The notes: generated by a model from the sequence alone, not told the origin. A stretch of 64,000 nt of DNA from CAMPKL01 sp963817465 (GCA_963817465.1 CAWFOP010000014.1:930001-994000), one strand, 5' to 3'; numbered from the stretch's first letter, positions 27,515-36,196 are shown. A program made the numbers and translations.

Positions 27515-28813
27515 ATGAAAGCACTAACTCGCCGCAGCTTTTTGCAGTCCGCGGCCGGCCTCGCGCTGGCTTCCGCGTTTGATCCCTTGCACGCCGCCGC
27601 TTCGAAGATCGGCGTCCCTTTGCGCATCACGAATGTCGAGACGCTGATCTTGCGTGACCCTCCCGACAAGAAGCCCGAGGATCAATTCGTCTCGATGACG
27701 CCGATCGGGGCGACCACGGGCGGCATTGGGACCTGGAATCGCCTGGAGCGCGCCGAAACGGTGCGGCAGGGCGGCTATCAGCAGACCCTGCTGGTGAAGA
27801 TCACAACGGATCAAGGGATCGTCGGCTGGGGCGAGTCACATGCGGTGATGACGCCGCGAGTGGTGCAGACGGCGATTGTCGACCTGTTCAAGCCGATCTT
27901 GATGGGCCAGGACGCGCGGCAAATCGAGGCGATCTGGGAAAAGATGTACTCGACGCAGCGGCTGCGCGGGTACGGCACGGGGTACTTCACGCGCGCGATG
28001 GCGGGCATCGACATCGCGCTGTGGGACATCGTGGGCAAGGCGGCCGGCATGCCGGTCTACCAATTGCTCGGCGGCAAGTTCCGCGATTCGATCCCGACCT
28101 ACCAAGGCGTCGGCGGCGGGCCGCCCGAGCAAGTGCGCGAGAACGCGCAGGCGCTGCTCGAGCGCGGCTGGCCGAACCAGAAGATGAGCCTGGCGAAGGG
28201 CCGCGGCGAAGAGATTCGCAACGTCGACCGCGTATTCGCCGCGGCGGACGTGCTCGCCGGCAAGGGGCAGATCATGGTCGATTCACTGGCCGGCTACACG
28301 CTTGCCGAGGCGACCCGCGTGGGGCGCCGGCTCGACACGATCGGGAACCTCGGCTGGTGGGAAGACGTGCTGATGCCGGAGGACTTCGAGGCTTACAGCA
28401 TCTTGGCCGACCGCATGGACGTCCCGATCTGCGCCGGCGAGCAGTACTCGAACCGCTTCCAGTTCAAGCAGCTGTTCGAGCGGCGGGCGTGCGACATCAT
28501 CAATCCCGACACGGCGCGGATCGGCATCACTGAGACGAATCGCATCGCGATCATGGCCGACACGTACAACATCCTGTTTGCGCCGCACTCGTCGATGGGC
28601 TCGGCGCCGTATCGCGCTTCGGCGATTCACCTTTGCGCGGCGTCGCCGAACGCGGTGATCTTGGAAGGCGGCGAGAGCTACAAGCAGTCGTTCGGCAATG
28701 CGATTCTTTCGACGCCGCTGCCTTACAAGCCGGGTCATGTCGACGTGCCGGACTTGCCGGGATTGGGGTTCGAGTTCGACGAGAAAGAGCTGTCGAAGCT
28801 GGTGGTGGGTTGA
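27515..28813 (+). CDS. Exported mandelate racemase/muconate lactonizing enzyme-family protein
   Basis: 432 residues. The N-terminus is a Tat-type signal (LTRRSFLQSAAGLALASAFDP), unusual for this normally cytoplasmic family. The enolase-superfamily capping domain (RITNVETLILRD, then VGWGESHAVMTPRVV) is followed by the barrel. Metal ligands are visible as Asp in IMVDSLAGY, Glu in GWWEDVLMPED and Glu in ICAGEQYSNR. A late His in FAPHSSMGS resembles the acid/base residue of sugar-acid dehydratases. Such enzymes abstract a proton alpha to a carboxylate. With the adjacent oxidoreductase it may degrade a sugar acid. The ATG at 27515 lies inside a longer open frame. Confidence 0.85.
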   Translation: MKALTRRSFLQSAAGLALASAFDPLHAAASKIGVPLRITNVETLILRDPPDKKPEDQFVSMTPIGATTGGIGTWNRLERAETVRQGGYQQTLLVKITTDQGIVGWGESHAVMTPRVVQTAIVDLFKPILMGQDARQIEAIWEKMYSTQRLRGYGTGYFTRAMAGIDIALWDIVGKAAGMPVYQLLGGKFRDSIPTYQGVGGGPPEQVRENAQALLERGWPNQKMSLAKGRGEEIRNVDRVFAAADVLAGKGQIMVDSLAGYTLAEATRVGRRLDTIGNLGWWEDVLMPEDFEAYSILADRMDVPICAGEQYSNRFQFKQLFERRACDIINPDTARIGITETNRIAIMADTYNILFAPHSSMGSAPYRASAIHLCAASPNAVILEGGESYKQSFGNAILSTPLPYKPGHVDVPDLPGLGFEFDEKELSKLVVG

Positions 28814-28818
28814 GCGGA

Positions 28819-29068
28819 ATGAGACGGCGAGAAGCGCTGACGGGGTGCGGTTGCGCGAGAGGGCGGCATCTTCACGCCTGAGACGAGCTGGGACTATTGA
28901 AAGAAGGGGACAACGTACTCTACGACCGGCCGGCGGACCCGCTGCAGGTGCGCAACCTTGTACGACTCCGCCGACCACGCGGAGATCGTCGCGGGGTTGC
29001 GGCGAAGGGTCGCGGAGCATTTTCGGGCGGTGGAATCCCCTGCGAAGGACTGGATCCAGGCGAGTTGA
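28819..29068 (+). pseudogene. Sulfatase remnant: N-terminal stub joined to a frame-broken C-terminus
   Basis: Around 28905-28960 the sequence reads GDNVLYDRPADPLQVRNL, the hallmark of sulfatase C-termini (LYDL..DP.Q..NL). One base later (from TAC at 28961) the next frame continues YDSADHAEIVAGLRRRVAEHF and on to a TGA at 29066-29068. The ATG at 28819 starts MRRREALTGCGCARG, like the start of a signal-bearing sulfatase, then stops after 20 codons. The catalytic Cys/Ser-x-Pro-x-Arg core is absent. I read this as a sulfatase that lost its middle. The stub's relationship to the C-terminus is inferred from position. Confidence 0.6.
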
Positions 29069-29089
29069 GAGGCGCTGAAATCCTGAGCC

Positions 29090-29449
29090 GTGACGCTTGA
29101 CGAGGAGATACTGGCGCTCGAGACGCGGCTGCTCGACCCTGCCGTGAGGCGGTCGAAGGAGGCGCTGGACTCCTTGTTGGCGGATGACTTCGTCGAGCTT
29201 GGAAGCTCCGGCCGCGCATACGACAAGGACGCGATATGCGCGGCTCTCGAAGACGAAGCGCCGTTCGAGTTCGACCTGGATCGCTTTCACTGCGAAGAGT
29301 TGAGCGACGGAGTCGTGCTGCTGACGTACCGGCTTGCGGTGCGGCGGGAAGGCGCGCCGGAAAAGGTTTCGCTGAGGAGCTCGGTTTGGGTGCGGCGATC
29401 GGGAGGGCGGCGGCTGCGCTTTCACCAAGGGACGCTCGTCCCGGCATAG
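29090..29449 (+). CDS. SnoaL/DUF4440-like (NTF2-fold) protein
   Basis: 119 residues with the pattern of DUF4440 proteins: an N-terminal helix (LDEEILALETRLLDPAVRRSKEALDSLLADDFVELGSSG) leading to beta strands (VVLLTYRLAVRR, then SVWVRRSGGRRLRFHQGT). DUF4440 members have a cone-shaped NTF2 fold and mostly unknown roles, often binding small hydrophobic ligands. The start is GTG at 29090, 21 bp behind the sulfatase remnant. A possible stem-loop terminator lies 42 bp after the stop codon. Confidence 0.75.
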   Translation: MTLDEEILALETRLLDPAVRRSKEALDSLLADDFVELGSSGRAYDKDAICAALEDEAPFEFDLDRFHCEELSDGVVLLTYRLAVRREGAPEKVSLRSSVWVRRSGGRRLRFHQGTLVPA

Positions 29450-29490
29450 GCGATTTGCTTTGAGGTGAAATCCGGCGACGAAATGGTCAA

Positions 29491-29510
29491 GCGCAACCTC
29501 ACGGTTGCGC
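29491..29510 (+). terminator. Perfect 8-bp hairpin after the DUF4440-like gene
   Basis: GCGCAACC (29491-29498) pairs exactly with GGTTGCGC (29503-29510) across a TCAC loop. It is GC-rich but followed by CTCTGTTG rather than a U-run, so intrinsic termination is only possible. A third related copy, GTTGCGCG, follows directly. Confidence 0.4.
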
Positions 29511-29575
29511 CTCTGTTGCGCGATGACCCGCGGTTGCGGAGAAGATCAAGGCATCGGCGCCTGCCGCTGTTGCAC

Positions 29576-29581
29576 TATAAG
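29576..29581 (+). promoter_or_regulatory. Candidate -10 element TATAAG of a leaderless MBL-fold/ribF transcript
   Basis: TATAAG ends 5 nt before the GTG start at 29587, the spacing expected if transcription begins at the start codon. No Shine-Dalgarno sequence precedes the GTG and no clear -35 is seen. Confidence 0.35.
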
Positions 29582-29586
29582 AACGG

Positions 29587-30387
29587 GTGTCTGTTTCCGG
29601 GCCGATTCGCATTACGGTTCTAGGGTCGGGTACGAGCGTAGGCGTGCCGACGATCGGGTGCGCCTGTTCGGTTTGCCATTCCGACGATCCGCGGGACAAG
29701 CGGCTGCGACCTTCGGTGCTGGTGAGCTGGGACGCGCACGGCCGTCGGCGTAATGTTGTCGTCGATACGACGCCCGACTTTCGTCAGCAGGCGTTGACGG
29801 CGGGCTTCAAATGGCTCGACGCCGTCATCTACACGCACGCGCACGCCGATCACATCATGGGGCTCGATGACATTCGGCCGTTCAACTACGGCAGGCAGGA
29901 GCGCATCCCGGTGTACGCGACCCTGGAGACGATGCAGGTCGTACAGAACGCGTTTCCCTACGCATTCATCGAAAAGAAGGCGCATCCGGGCGGGCTGCCG
30001 CGCGTGGAGCCGCACGTCATCAACGGGTCGCCTATCGAGCTTTACGGACTCGAGTTCAAGCCTACGCCGGTGTGGCACGGCAAGGCCAAGATCTTGGGCT
30101 TTCGCTTCGGTCGCGCCGCGTACCTGACCGACCAGAGCGACATCCCGGAAGAATCGATTCCGCTGCTCGAAGATCTGGACGTGCTGTTTCTCGATGCACT
30201 GCGGCGCTTGCCGCATCCCTCGCACAGCTCGATCGATCAGGCCTTGGCGTGGGTCAAGCGATTGCGTCCGAAGAAGGCTTATTTCACCCACATCTGCCAC
30301 GACTTGTCGCACGCGCAAACCAATTCCGAGCTTCCCGAGGGCGTCGAGCTCGCCTACGACGGGCTGGTGATCGAAGTCGCCGCATGA
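29587..30387 (+). CDS. PhnP-like metallo-beta-lactamase-fold hydrolase
   Basis: 266 residues. The metal-binding motif HAHADH lies in VIYTHAHADHIMG. Further ligands are in PVWHGK, AYLTDQSD and FTHICHDLSH. The N-terminal GCACSVC places two cysteines where PhnP-type enzymes bind an extra structural zinc. PhnP is a cyclic phosphodiesterase acting on ribose cyclic phosphates; other members of this group have different or unknown substrates, and no phosphonate genes are nearby. The stop overlaps the ribF start (ATGATGA), so both are probably one transcript. The start is GTG. Confidence 0.8.
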   Translation: MSVSGPIRITVLGSGTSVGVPTIGCACSVCHSDDPRDKRLRPSVLVSWDAHGRRRNVVVDTTPDFRQQALTAGFKWLDAVIYTHAHADHIMGLDDIRPFNYGRQERIPVYATLETMQVVQNAFPYAFIEKKAHPGGLPRVEPHVINGSPIELYGLEFKPTPVWHGKAKILGFRFGRAAYLTDQSDIPEESIPLLEDLDVLFLDALRRLPHPSHSSIDQALAWVKRLRPKKAYFTHICHDLSHAQTNSELPEGVELAYDGLVIEVAA

Positions 30388-31380
30388 TGAGCTCGCGCCC
30401 GAGACAGTTCGAGACCTACGAGGCGCTCGAGGCCGTTCCGCCGGACTTTGGGCCGTGCGTCGCGGCGATCGGCAACTTCGACGGCGTGCACTTGGGGCAT
30501 CGCGCGATCTTGGAGCGCACGGTGGAGTTGGGGAGGGTCGCGAGGCCTGCGCACTGCTGTGCTGACCTTCGAGCCGCATCCGACGCGGATCGTGGCGCCG
30601 GAGAGGGCGCCGCCGCTCATGACGACCCTGGAACAGCGGCTGGAGCTGTTCGAGGAGCTGGGGCTCGACGCCGCGGTGGTCGCGCCGTTTACGCTGGAGT
30701 TCTCGCGGCTGGACCCGGAGGAGTTCGTGCGGCGGGTGCTCGTGGAACGCTTGGGCTGCGGTTTGATCGTGGTGGGCGAGAACTTTCGCTTCGGACGCCG
30801 ACATGCGGGCGATATTGATACCCTGGAGGCGTTGGGCGGCCGCTTCGGCTACGAGTACGAGGCGGTCGGACCGGTTCGAGTCGGCGGTGAAGTCGTCTCG
30901 AGCTCGCGCATTCGACAGGCCGCCGCGGCGGGCCGGATGGCGGCGGCCCGCAAGCTCCTGGGCAGATGTTTCGCGATGACGGGAAAGGTTGTTCCTGGAC
31001 GCGGCATCGGCTCGCGCAGCACGGTCCCAACCTTGAATTTGGCGCCGGACACCGAGTTGTTCCCGGCGGACGGCGTTTACGTAACCGAAACGTTGGAGAC
31101 GGCCTCGCGGCGCTGCCGGCGGTCCGTGTCGAACGTAGGCGTGAGACCGACGTTCGGAGCGAGCGAGCGGGTAGTGGAGACGCACCTGCTCGATCCGCTG
31201 GACGGGGATGCCCCCGAGAGGATTGAAGTTCGATTTCTTCGTCGCTTGCGCGCGGAGAAGCGCTTCGAGGACGCGGCCGAGCTGCGCGAGCAGATCCTGG
31301 TCGACGTCGCCCGAGCGCGGCGGTATTTCGATCTGCGCAGTGCGGCGGCTGAGTTCATCAGCGCTCGCAAAGCGACGTAG
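30384..31380 (+). CDS. ribF: Riboflavin kinase/FAD synthetase, split by an apparent +1 frameshift
   Basis: Bifunctional enzyme making FMN and FAD. The first frame starts at the ATG at 30384 and reads FGPCVAAIGNFDGVHLGHRAI, the HxGH nucleotidyltransferase motif. The next frame takes over before 30544 and reads GLRTAVLTFEPHPTRI, VVGENFRFGRRHAGD and SSSRIR. The kinase domain follows (FAMTGKVVPGRGIGSR, then PTLNL, then VSNVGVRPTFG and VETHLLD). Dropping one G from the GGGG at 30530-30533 joins the frames into a 331-residue protein of normal length. ribF is normally single-copy and essential, so an assembly error is the likeliest cause. Confidence 0.88.
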
Positions 31381-31465
31381 ACTAGAGCCGATAGAGAAAC
31401 GAGTTTTTGGAGTCAGCGGATCGAGCCGTGCGCGCGATCCTGGGATTTGGAGAAGAGAAAGAGAA

Positions 31466-32494
31466 ATGAGCGCAAAACTCTCCCCTGAGAAGATCAAACA
31501 CATGAACGCCTTGGCGAACGACCGCGGCGTGATCGCGGCCGCCGCGATGGACCAGCGCGGTTCGCTGCAAAAGTCGATCGCAGCCGGCAAGGGCATCGAC
31601 AAGGACGCCGTGACCGACGAGATGATGAGCGAGTTCAAAACCGCCGTCTCGAAGGTGCTGACGCCGTATGCGAGCGCGATCCTGCTCGACCCGCAATGGG
31701 GCCTTCCGGCCGCTGATGCGCGCGACAAGGACGCCGGCCTGTTGCTCAGCTACGAGCAGAGCGGATACGACAACACACGGCCCGGCAGGCAGGCGGATCT
31801 GCTGCCCGACATGTCGGTTCGCCGCATCAAGGCGCTCGGCGCCGACGCGATCAAGATCTTGATCTACTACACGCCGTTCGACTCGGACCAGATCAACGAG
31901 GAGAAGCACGCCTTCATCGAGCGCATCGGCGACGAGTGCGTGTCCAACGGCATCCCGTTTTTCCTCGAGTTCGTCGGCTACGACGCGAAGGGCGGCGACG
32001 AAAAGGGTCTCGAGTACGCCAAGAAGAAGCCCGAGGTAGTCGTGGCGTCGATGCGCGAGTTCTCGAAAGAGCAGTACAACGTGGACGTGTTGAAGGTGGA
32101 GATGCCGATCAACATGAAGTTCGCGGAAGGCTCGGGGGTCTACACCGGGCAGAAGGCGTACTCGAAGGAAGACGCCTTGGAGCTGTTCCGGCAATCGGCG
32201 GAAGCGGCGGGCAAGCCGTTCATCTATTTGAGCGCGGGCGTGAGCAATGATGAGTTCACCGAGTCGCTCGAGTGGGCGGCCGAGTCGGGCGTGAGCTTCG
32301 CGGGCGTGCTGTGCGGCCGCGCGACGTGGAAAGAAGGCATTCCCGTGTATGCCGAGAAGGGCGTGGCGGCGCTGGAGGACTGGCTGGCGGACGAGGGCGT
32401 GAAGAACATCCAAGCCGTCAACAAACGCCTCGAAGCCGCCGGCTCGTGGTACAGCTACTACGGCGCGTCCTCGGCCGACTCGCTCGCGGGTTGA
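31466..32494 (+). CDS. Tagatose 1,6-diphosphate aldolase-like (LacD-type class I aldolase)
   Basis: 342 residues, matching LacD-family aldolases, which cleave tagatose 1,6-bisphosphate (and often related ketose bisphosphates) through a lysine Schiff base. Features are GVIAAAAMDQRGSLQK near the N-terminus, ASAILLDPQWGLPA, ADAIKILIYYTPFD, VDVLKVEMPINMKF (a lysine in the Schiff-base strand position), and PFIYLSAGVSNDEF. The start at the ATG at 31466 follows a purine-rich GAGAAGAGAAAGAG. No lac or tagatose kinase genes adjoin it, so it may serve general sugar-phosphate metabolism. Confidence 0.85.
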   Translation: MSAKLSPEKIKHMNALANDRGVIAAAAMDQRGSLQKSIAAGKGIDKDAVTDEMMSEFKTAVSKVLTPYASAILLDPQWGLPAADARDKDAGLLLSYEQSGYDNTRPGRQADLLPDMSVRRIKALGADAIKILIYYTPFDSDQINEEKHAFIERIGDECVSNGIPFFLEFVGYDAKGGDEKGLEYAKKKPEVVVASMREFSKEQYNVDVLKVEMPINMKFAEGSGVYTGQKAYSKEDALELFRQSAEAAGKPFIYLSAGVSNDEFTESLEWAAESGVSFAGVLCGRATWKEGIPVYAEKGVAALEDWLADEGVKNIQAVNKRLEAAGSWYSYYGASSADSLAG

Positions 32495-32566
32495 TCTGGT
32501 TTCGGACCCCCTTCTCCGGCGCTGCGGCGCGGCGTTTCGCTGCGCCCCGTGTGGTTCCAACAAAGG

Positions 32567-32893
32567 ATGAACAACAAGACGAACGGGTATTTTGTCGCCG
32601 GCAGCCCGATCCACGGGCGTGGTCTGTTCGCCACGCACGAGATCGGCGAAGGGGACCGGATCGGGGAGTATGAAGGGCCGGATGTCGAAGTCGACGGTAC
32701 TTACGTGCTGTGGGTCGAGGACGACGACGACGTCTGGCGCGGCATCCTAGGCGAAAACGAGCTGCGCTATCTGAACCACAGCGGACTGCCGAACGCGGCG
32801 TTCGAGGGACCCGAGCTGTTCGCGATGCGGCGCATCGCGCCGGGCGAGGAGATCACCATCCACTACGGCGAGGACTGGGACGACGTCGTCTAG
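32567..32893 (+). CDS. Small SET-domain protein
   Basis: 108 residues. SET domains transfer methyl groups from S-adenosylmethionine to protein lysines. The signature order is present: IHGRGLFATHEIGEGDRIGEYEG at the start, LRYLNHSGLPNAAFEG (the NHS knot residues), and RRIAPGEEITIHYGEDW with the catalytic Tyr region. It is a minimal SET without pre- or post-SET cysteines. The target is unknown. A GTG at 32549 is an alternative start adding six residues. Its end overlaps the convergent serine-hydrolase gene by 4 bp. Confidence 0.8.
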   Translation: MNNKTNGYFVAGSPIHGRGLFATHEIGEGDRIGEYEGPDVEVDGTYVLWVEDDDDVWRGILGENELRYLNHSGLPNAAFEGPELFAMRRIAPGEEITIHYGEDWDDVV

Positions 32894-34299
32894 CGTCGAG
32901 GATCGCTTCGCCGTTTTGTGAAACGGATGCCGACGACGCGGCCGGCGTCGAGGGTCATGCCGCCGTTGGGGTCGAAGGTGAACGTCTCGCCGTCGCCTTG
33001 GAATGTCCGCTCGCCGATCGGTTTGAGTGTTTCGCGGTCCCAGGTCTTTGACGCCCGGAGAATCAGGGCGCCCGAAGCTTCTTCGAATTCATAGACGGCG
33101 TCGAGCTCGGGGCTGTAGTAGCGGCCCGCCGATTCGGCGATGACCGCGGGCGGGACCCTGCGTGCCTTGGGCGGCTTATCCGCGTTGCGCGACGTCGCCG
33201 GCGACTTGCCGGCCTTTTGGGGATAGACGGCTTCGAGATAGAGGTCGGCGACGCGCTCGATTCGTGACATCGGGTCGGCCGTCGAGAGGTTGCAGAAGGC
33301 GACGGCGCTGAAATGTTGCGCGGGAAAGCGCAGATAGGCGGCGCGGAAGCCGAACATCGCGCCCGAATGCGACACGGTCGGCAGACCGCGGCGATCGCCG
33401 ATGCGCAGGCCGAAGGCGTAGTCTTGGCGCGCGCCGTCGTTCAAAACCCCCGGCGTGAGCAACGTCCGCAGGAAGTCCGGTCCGCCGATACGGGGCTCGT
33501 CGAAGTTGTTGTTCCAGGCCAAGAAGTCGTTGATGGTGGTAAGCAGGCCGCCGCTGCCGACCTTGTCGAAGTTGCTGGACCAGTCGAGCTCGAATCCGCC
33601 GGACGCCGCGGGTGAGTAGGCCAGAGCGCGGCGCTCGACGATGCGGCGGCGGTCGTCGTGGAAGCGCGTATCGCGCATATGCAGCGGCGCGAAGATCCGT
33701 TGCGCGGCGAAGGCGCGGAGGGTTTGGCCCGTGGCTCGCTTCAGGATTTCGGCAAGCAGGAAGTACCCCGAGTTGCTGTACAGGTATTGGCTGCCGGGCG
33801 CGAAGTTCAGCGCTTTCTGGCGCACGATGAGGTCGACGATCTCTTGGTCGGTGACGATGTCTTCGGCGGGACGACCGCTGAGTCTGAGCAGGCCGAGATA
33901 GTCGCGCAGCCCCGATGTGTGGTGGATGAGGTTCCCGATGGTGATGTTGGCGCCGTAGTCGGGCAGTTCGGGAATGTGATCGCGGACGTTGTCGTCGAGC
34001 GAGAGAGCGCCTTGTTCGGCGGCCAAAATGATCGACGAGGCGACGAACTGCTTCGAGATCGAGCCGACGTAGAAGACCGTGTCGGCCGCGATGGGCATGC
34101 CGTGTTCGATGCTGCCCATCCCGTAGCCTTGGCGGTAAACGAAGTCGCCGTCACGGATGACGCCGAGCGCACAGCCGGGGGAATGGACGCCGTCGAGGTC
34201 GGCGAATACGGCGTCGATGTCAGCCGGCCGCGGATCGGCGGCTGTCGCCAAAACGGCCGTGAACGCCGCTAGAACCAGCAGCTCGATGGTCGTCTTCAT
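32890..34299 (-). CDS. Secreted serine hydrolase, class C beta-lactamase/DD-peptidase fold
   Basis: 469 residues with a signal peptide (IELLVLAAFTAVLATAA). Active-site motifs of the penicillin-binding-protein-like hydrolases are complete: Ser80-x-x-Lys83 in GSISKQF, Tyr174-x-Asn176 in YLYSNSGY, and the third box HSG in VSHSGAMFG. A C-terminal lipocalin-like beta domain follows a Pro/Lys-rich linker (KSPATSRNADKPPKARRVPP). Members include esterases, D-aminopeptidases and true beta-lactamases, so the substrate is open. It stands alone between a convergent SET gene and the AIM24-like gene. Confidence 0.85.
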   Translation of the reverse strand: MKTTIELLVLAAFTAVLATAADPRPADIDAVFADLDGVHSPGCALGVIRDGDFVYRQGYGMGSIEHGMPIAADTVFYVGSISKQFVASSIILAAEQGALSLDDNVRDHIPELPDYGANITIGNLIHHTSGLRDYLGLLRLSGRPAEDIVTDQEIVDLIVRQKALNFAPGSQYLYSNSGYFLLAEILKRATGQTLRAFAAQRIFAPLHMRDTRFHDDRRRIVERRALAYSPAASGGFELDWSSNFDKVGSGGLLTTINDFLAWNNNFDEPRIGGPDFLRTLLTPGVLNDGARQDYAFGLRIGDRRGLPTVSHSGAMFGFRAAYLRFPAQHFSAVAFCNLSTADPMSRIERVADLYLEAVYPQKAGKSPATSRNADKPPKARRVPPAVIAESAGRYYSPELDAVYEFEEASGALILRASKTWDRETLKPIGERTFQGDGETFTFDPNGGMTLDAGRVVGIRFTKRRSDPRR

Positions 34300-34387
34300 G
34301 TCGCTCTCCGAGCCGGCGTCGCCAGCAACGATCGCGGCCGCGAAGGGCCGCCGAGCCCCGTGGCGCGAACCAGCCGCGCGCCGCCGG

Positions 34388-35269
34388 TCAGTCGTTGCTG
34401 CCGAAGAAGTCCGTCAGTGCGCCAAGGCCGTGGGCTTCACCGCCGCCGCGTTGAGCGCCGAGGCCGCCGCCGAGCTGGCGCCGCAGCTTCGACAACGTCA
34501 TGGTCTGGATAATGGCCTTGCCCGGCCCTTTTAGAGTCGCGAGAAAAAGGCCTTCGCCGCCGAAAATGCCGGTTGCGATGCCGCCGGCGAACTGCACGTC
34601 GTAGCTGACGCTGGAATCGAAAGCCACGATGCAGCCGGTGTCGACTTGCAACTCCTCTCCGGCATCGAGCTCGAACTGCACGAAGTCGCCGCCGGCGTGA
34701 ATGAAGGCGACGCCGGGTCCTGTGAGCTTTTGCAGGATGAAGCCTTCGCCGCCGAACAAGCCCGCGCCGATCTTCTTCGTGAAGGCGATGTCTAGCTTGA
34801 CGCTGGCCTCAGCCACGATGAAGCCGTCGCGCTGCACCAGAACGGACTGGCCGGCGTCGAGGTCGAAGGCTTGAATGCGGCCGGGGTAGTCTCCCGAGAA
34901 GCCCACTTCGCCCTTGCCGCCGCTCGTCTTGAAGTGGGTCAGAAAGAGCGATTCGCCGGTGAGTTTGCGCTTGAGGGCGCCCATCAGCTTGCCGCCGATG
35001 CCCTCGCCCGTCATCTTGGTCTCCCACGAGACGTCGGTGGTCTTGTAGACCATCTTGCCCGCTTCGGCGATGATCTCTTGACCGGGGCGCAGGTGAATGC
35101 GCACCACTTCGAGGTTGTCGCCCTGAATGTCGTACTTGAGGGGTTCGCCGCGCGGGACGGGCACGGACGACGCCATCGGCGCGGTCGCCGCGCCCATCGG
35201 CGTGCCGCAATTGCCGCAGAAGCCGACTCCCTCGGCGATTTGCGTACCGCAGTTCGTACAGAAAGCCAT
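34388..35269 (-). CDS. AIM24/TIGR00266-family protein with N-terminal zinc ribbon
   Basis: 293 residues. The N-terminus is a zinc ribbon with two CxxC knuckles (FCTNCGTQIAEGVGFCGNCG). The rest is the double beta-roll AIM24 domain: LRPGQEIIAEAGKMVYKTTDV, GGKLMGALKRKLTGESLFL, AGQSVLVQRDGFIVAEASVK and GLFGGEGFILQKLTGPG, the last repeated as GIFGGEGLFLATLKGPG. These repeats are characteristic of the family. The biochemical role in bacteria is unknown; the yeast relative is mitochondrial. A glycine-rich C-terminal tail ends the protein. There is no signal peptide. Confidence 0.85.
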   Translation of the reverse strand: MAFCTNCGTQIAEGVGFCGNCGTPMGAATAPMASSVPVPRGEPLKYDIQGDNLEVVRIHLRPGQEIIAEAGKMVYKTTDVSWETKMTGEGIGGKLMGALKRKLTGESLFLTHFKTSGGKGEVGFSGDYPGRIQAFDLDAGQSVLVQRDGFIVAEASVKLDIAFTKKIGAGLFGGEGFILQKLTGPGVAFIHAGGDFVQFELDAGEELQVDTGCIVAFDSSVSYDVQFAGGIATGIFGGEGLFLATLKGPGKAIIQTMTLSKLRRQLGGGLGAQRGGGEAHGLGALTDFFGSND

Positions 35270-35438
35270 AGTGCGGCCAGGATATCACGCGTTTCGCGAG
35301 ACGCGTCGCGGTGGAACGGACTTGCGACCGTTGCGAAAAAGGCTTGGACGAACCGTGAACTTATTGGCGCAACTTTCATCGCGGCTTAACCAAACTGACA
35401 TCGATTAGCGGCTAGCTTGATGGCAGCAAGCGAGCCGC

Positions 35439-36125
35439 ATGCGCAAGATCGCCGTCATCGAAGACGATTCGGATCTCGTCGAACTCCTGCAATACAGACT
35501 CGAGCAAGAGCGCTACGAAGTCGTTTCCCTCAGAACGGGCGACGGCGCCGTGGACTTCTTACGCTCGACGCGCCCGGACCTCGTCGTGCTCGACGTGATG
35601 CTGCCGGGCCAGGACGGAATCGAGATCTGCCGGCGACTGCGCTCGGACCGCATCTTGCAGTCCGTACCCGTCATCTTCCTGACGGCTCGCACCAGTGAAG
35701 CGGATCGCGTGCTGGGGCTCGAGATCGGCGGCAACGACTACATCGTCAAGCCCTTTTCGGTGCGGGAGCTGTGCGCTCGGATCAAGATCCAGCTGCGGGG
35801 CAAACCGGCGCGCCGGACGGTGCTGCGAGCCGGGCCGATCGAGTTGGACCGCAGCCAATTCACGGTGAAGCGGGACGGTCATCCGGTGGCGCTTACGGCG
35901 ACCGAGTTCCGGCTGCTCGAGCATTTGATGAGTTGCCCGGACCAAGTTTTTCGCCGCGATCGTCTGTTGGACGCGGTATGGGGCCAACGGCGGGATGTTC
36001 TCGAGCGGACGGTGGACGCCTACATCGTGAGGCTGCGGAGCAAGCTCGAACCGAAGCCTTCGCAGCCGCGTTGGATCCAGTCTTTGCGGGGCGTGGGGTA
36101 CACGTTCCGCGCAGGGGAGTCTTAG
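35439..36125 (+). CDS. OmpR/PhoB-family response regulator
   Basis: 228 residues. Receiver domain: acidic pocket VIEDDSD, phosphoacceptor Asp52 in VVLDVMLPG, Thr82 in FLTART, Lys104 in YIVKPFS. DNA-binding winged helix: LTATEFRLLEHLMSCPDQVFRRDRLLDAVWG and VDAYIVRLRSKLEP, ending GVGYTFRAG. The sequence is closest in feel to PhoB. No histidine kinase gene adjoins it, so it is an orphan here. GGCTTAACCAAAC (35383-35395) upstream resembles the TTAAC repeats found just downstream (36156-36196), suggesting self-regulation plus control of the following gene. Confidence 0.9.
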   Translation: MRKIAVIEDDSDLVELLQYRLEQERYEVVSLRTGDGAVDFLRSTRPDLVVLDVMLPGQDGIEICRRLRSDRILQSVPVIFLTARTSEADRVLGLEIGGNDYIVKPFSVRELCARIKIQLRGKPARRTVLRAGPIELDRSQFTVKRDGHPVALTATEFRLLEHLMSCPDQVFRRDRLLDAVWGQRRDVLERTVDAYIVRLRSKLEPKPSQPRWIQSLRGVGYTFRAGES

Positions 36126-36155
36126 AAAGATCCCGATGCTCATTAGGCAGATCGG

Positions 36156-36196
36156 TTTAACCCAACATTAACGGAGCATTCAACGACGGGTAACGA
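36156..36196 (+). promoter_or_regulatory. 11-bp-spaced TTAAC repeats, candidate PhoB-type binding sites
   Basis: Four octamers with 3-bp spacers occur in tandem: TTTAACCC (36156), ATTAACGG (36167), ATTCAACG (36178, shifted by one) and GGTAACGA (36189). An 11-bp period is the spacing used by OmpR/PhoB-family dimers, and TTTAACCC resembles the cyanobacterial Pho-box half-site. The array lies between the PhoB-like regulator and the TIGR03437 gene, 135 bp before the latter's start. Confidence 0.5.

Noticed and set aside
28897..29100. A 67-residue stand-alone small protein.
   Set aside because: Its first 20 residues match a sulfatase C-terminus and the match continues in the next frame, so the apparent small gene is a frame-broken remnant.
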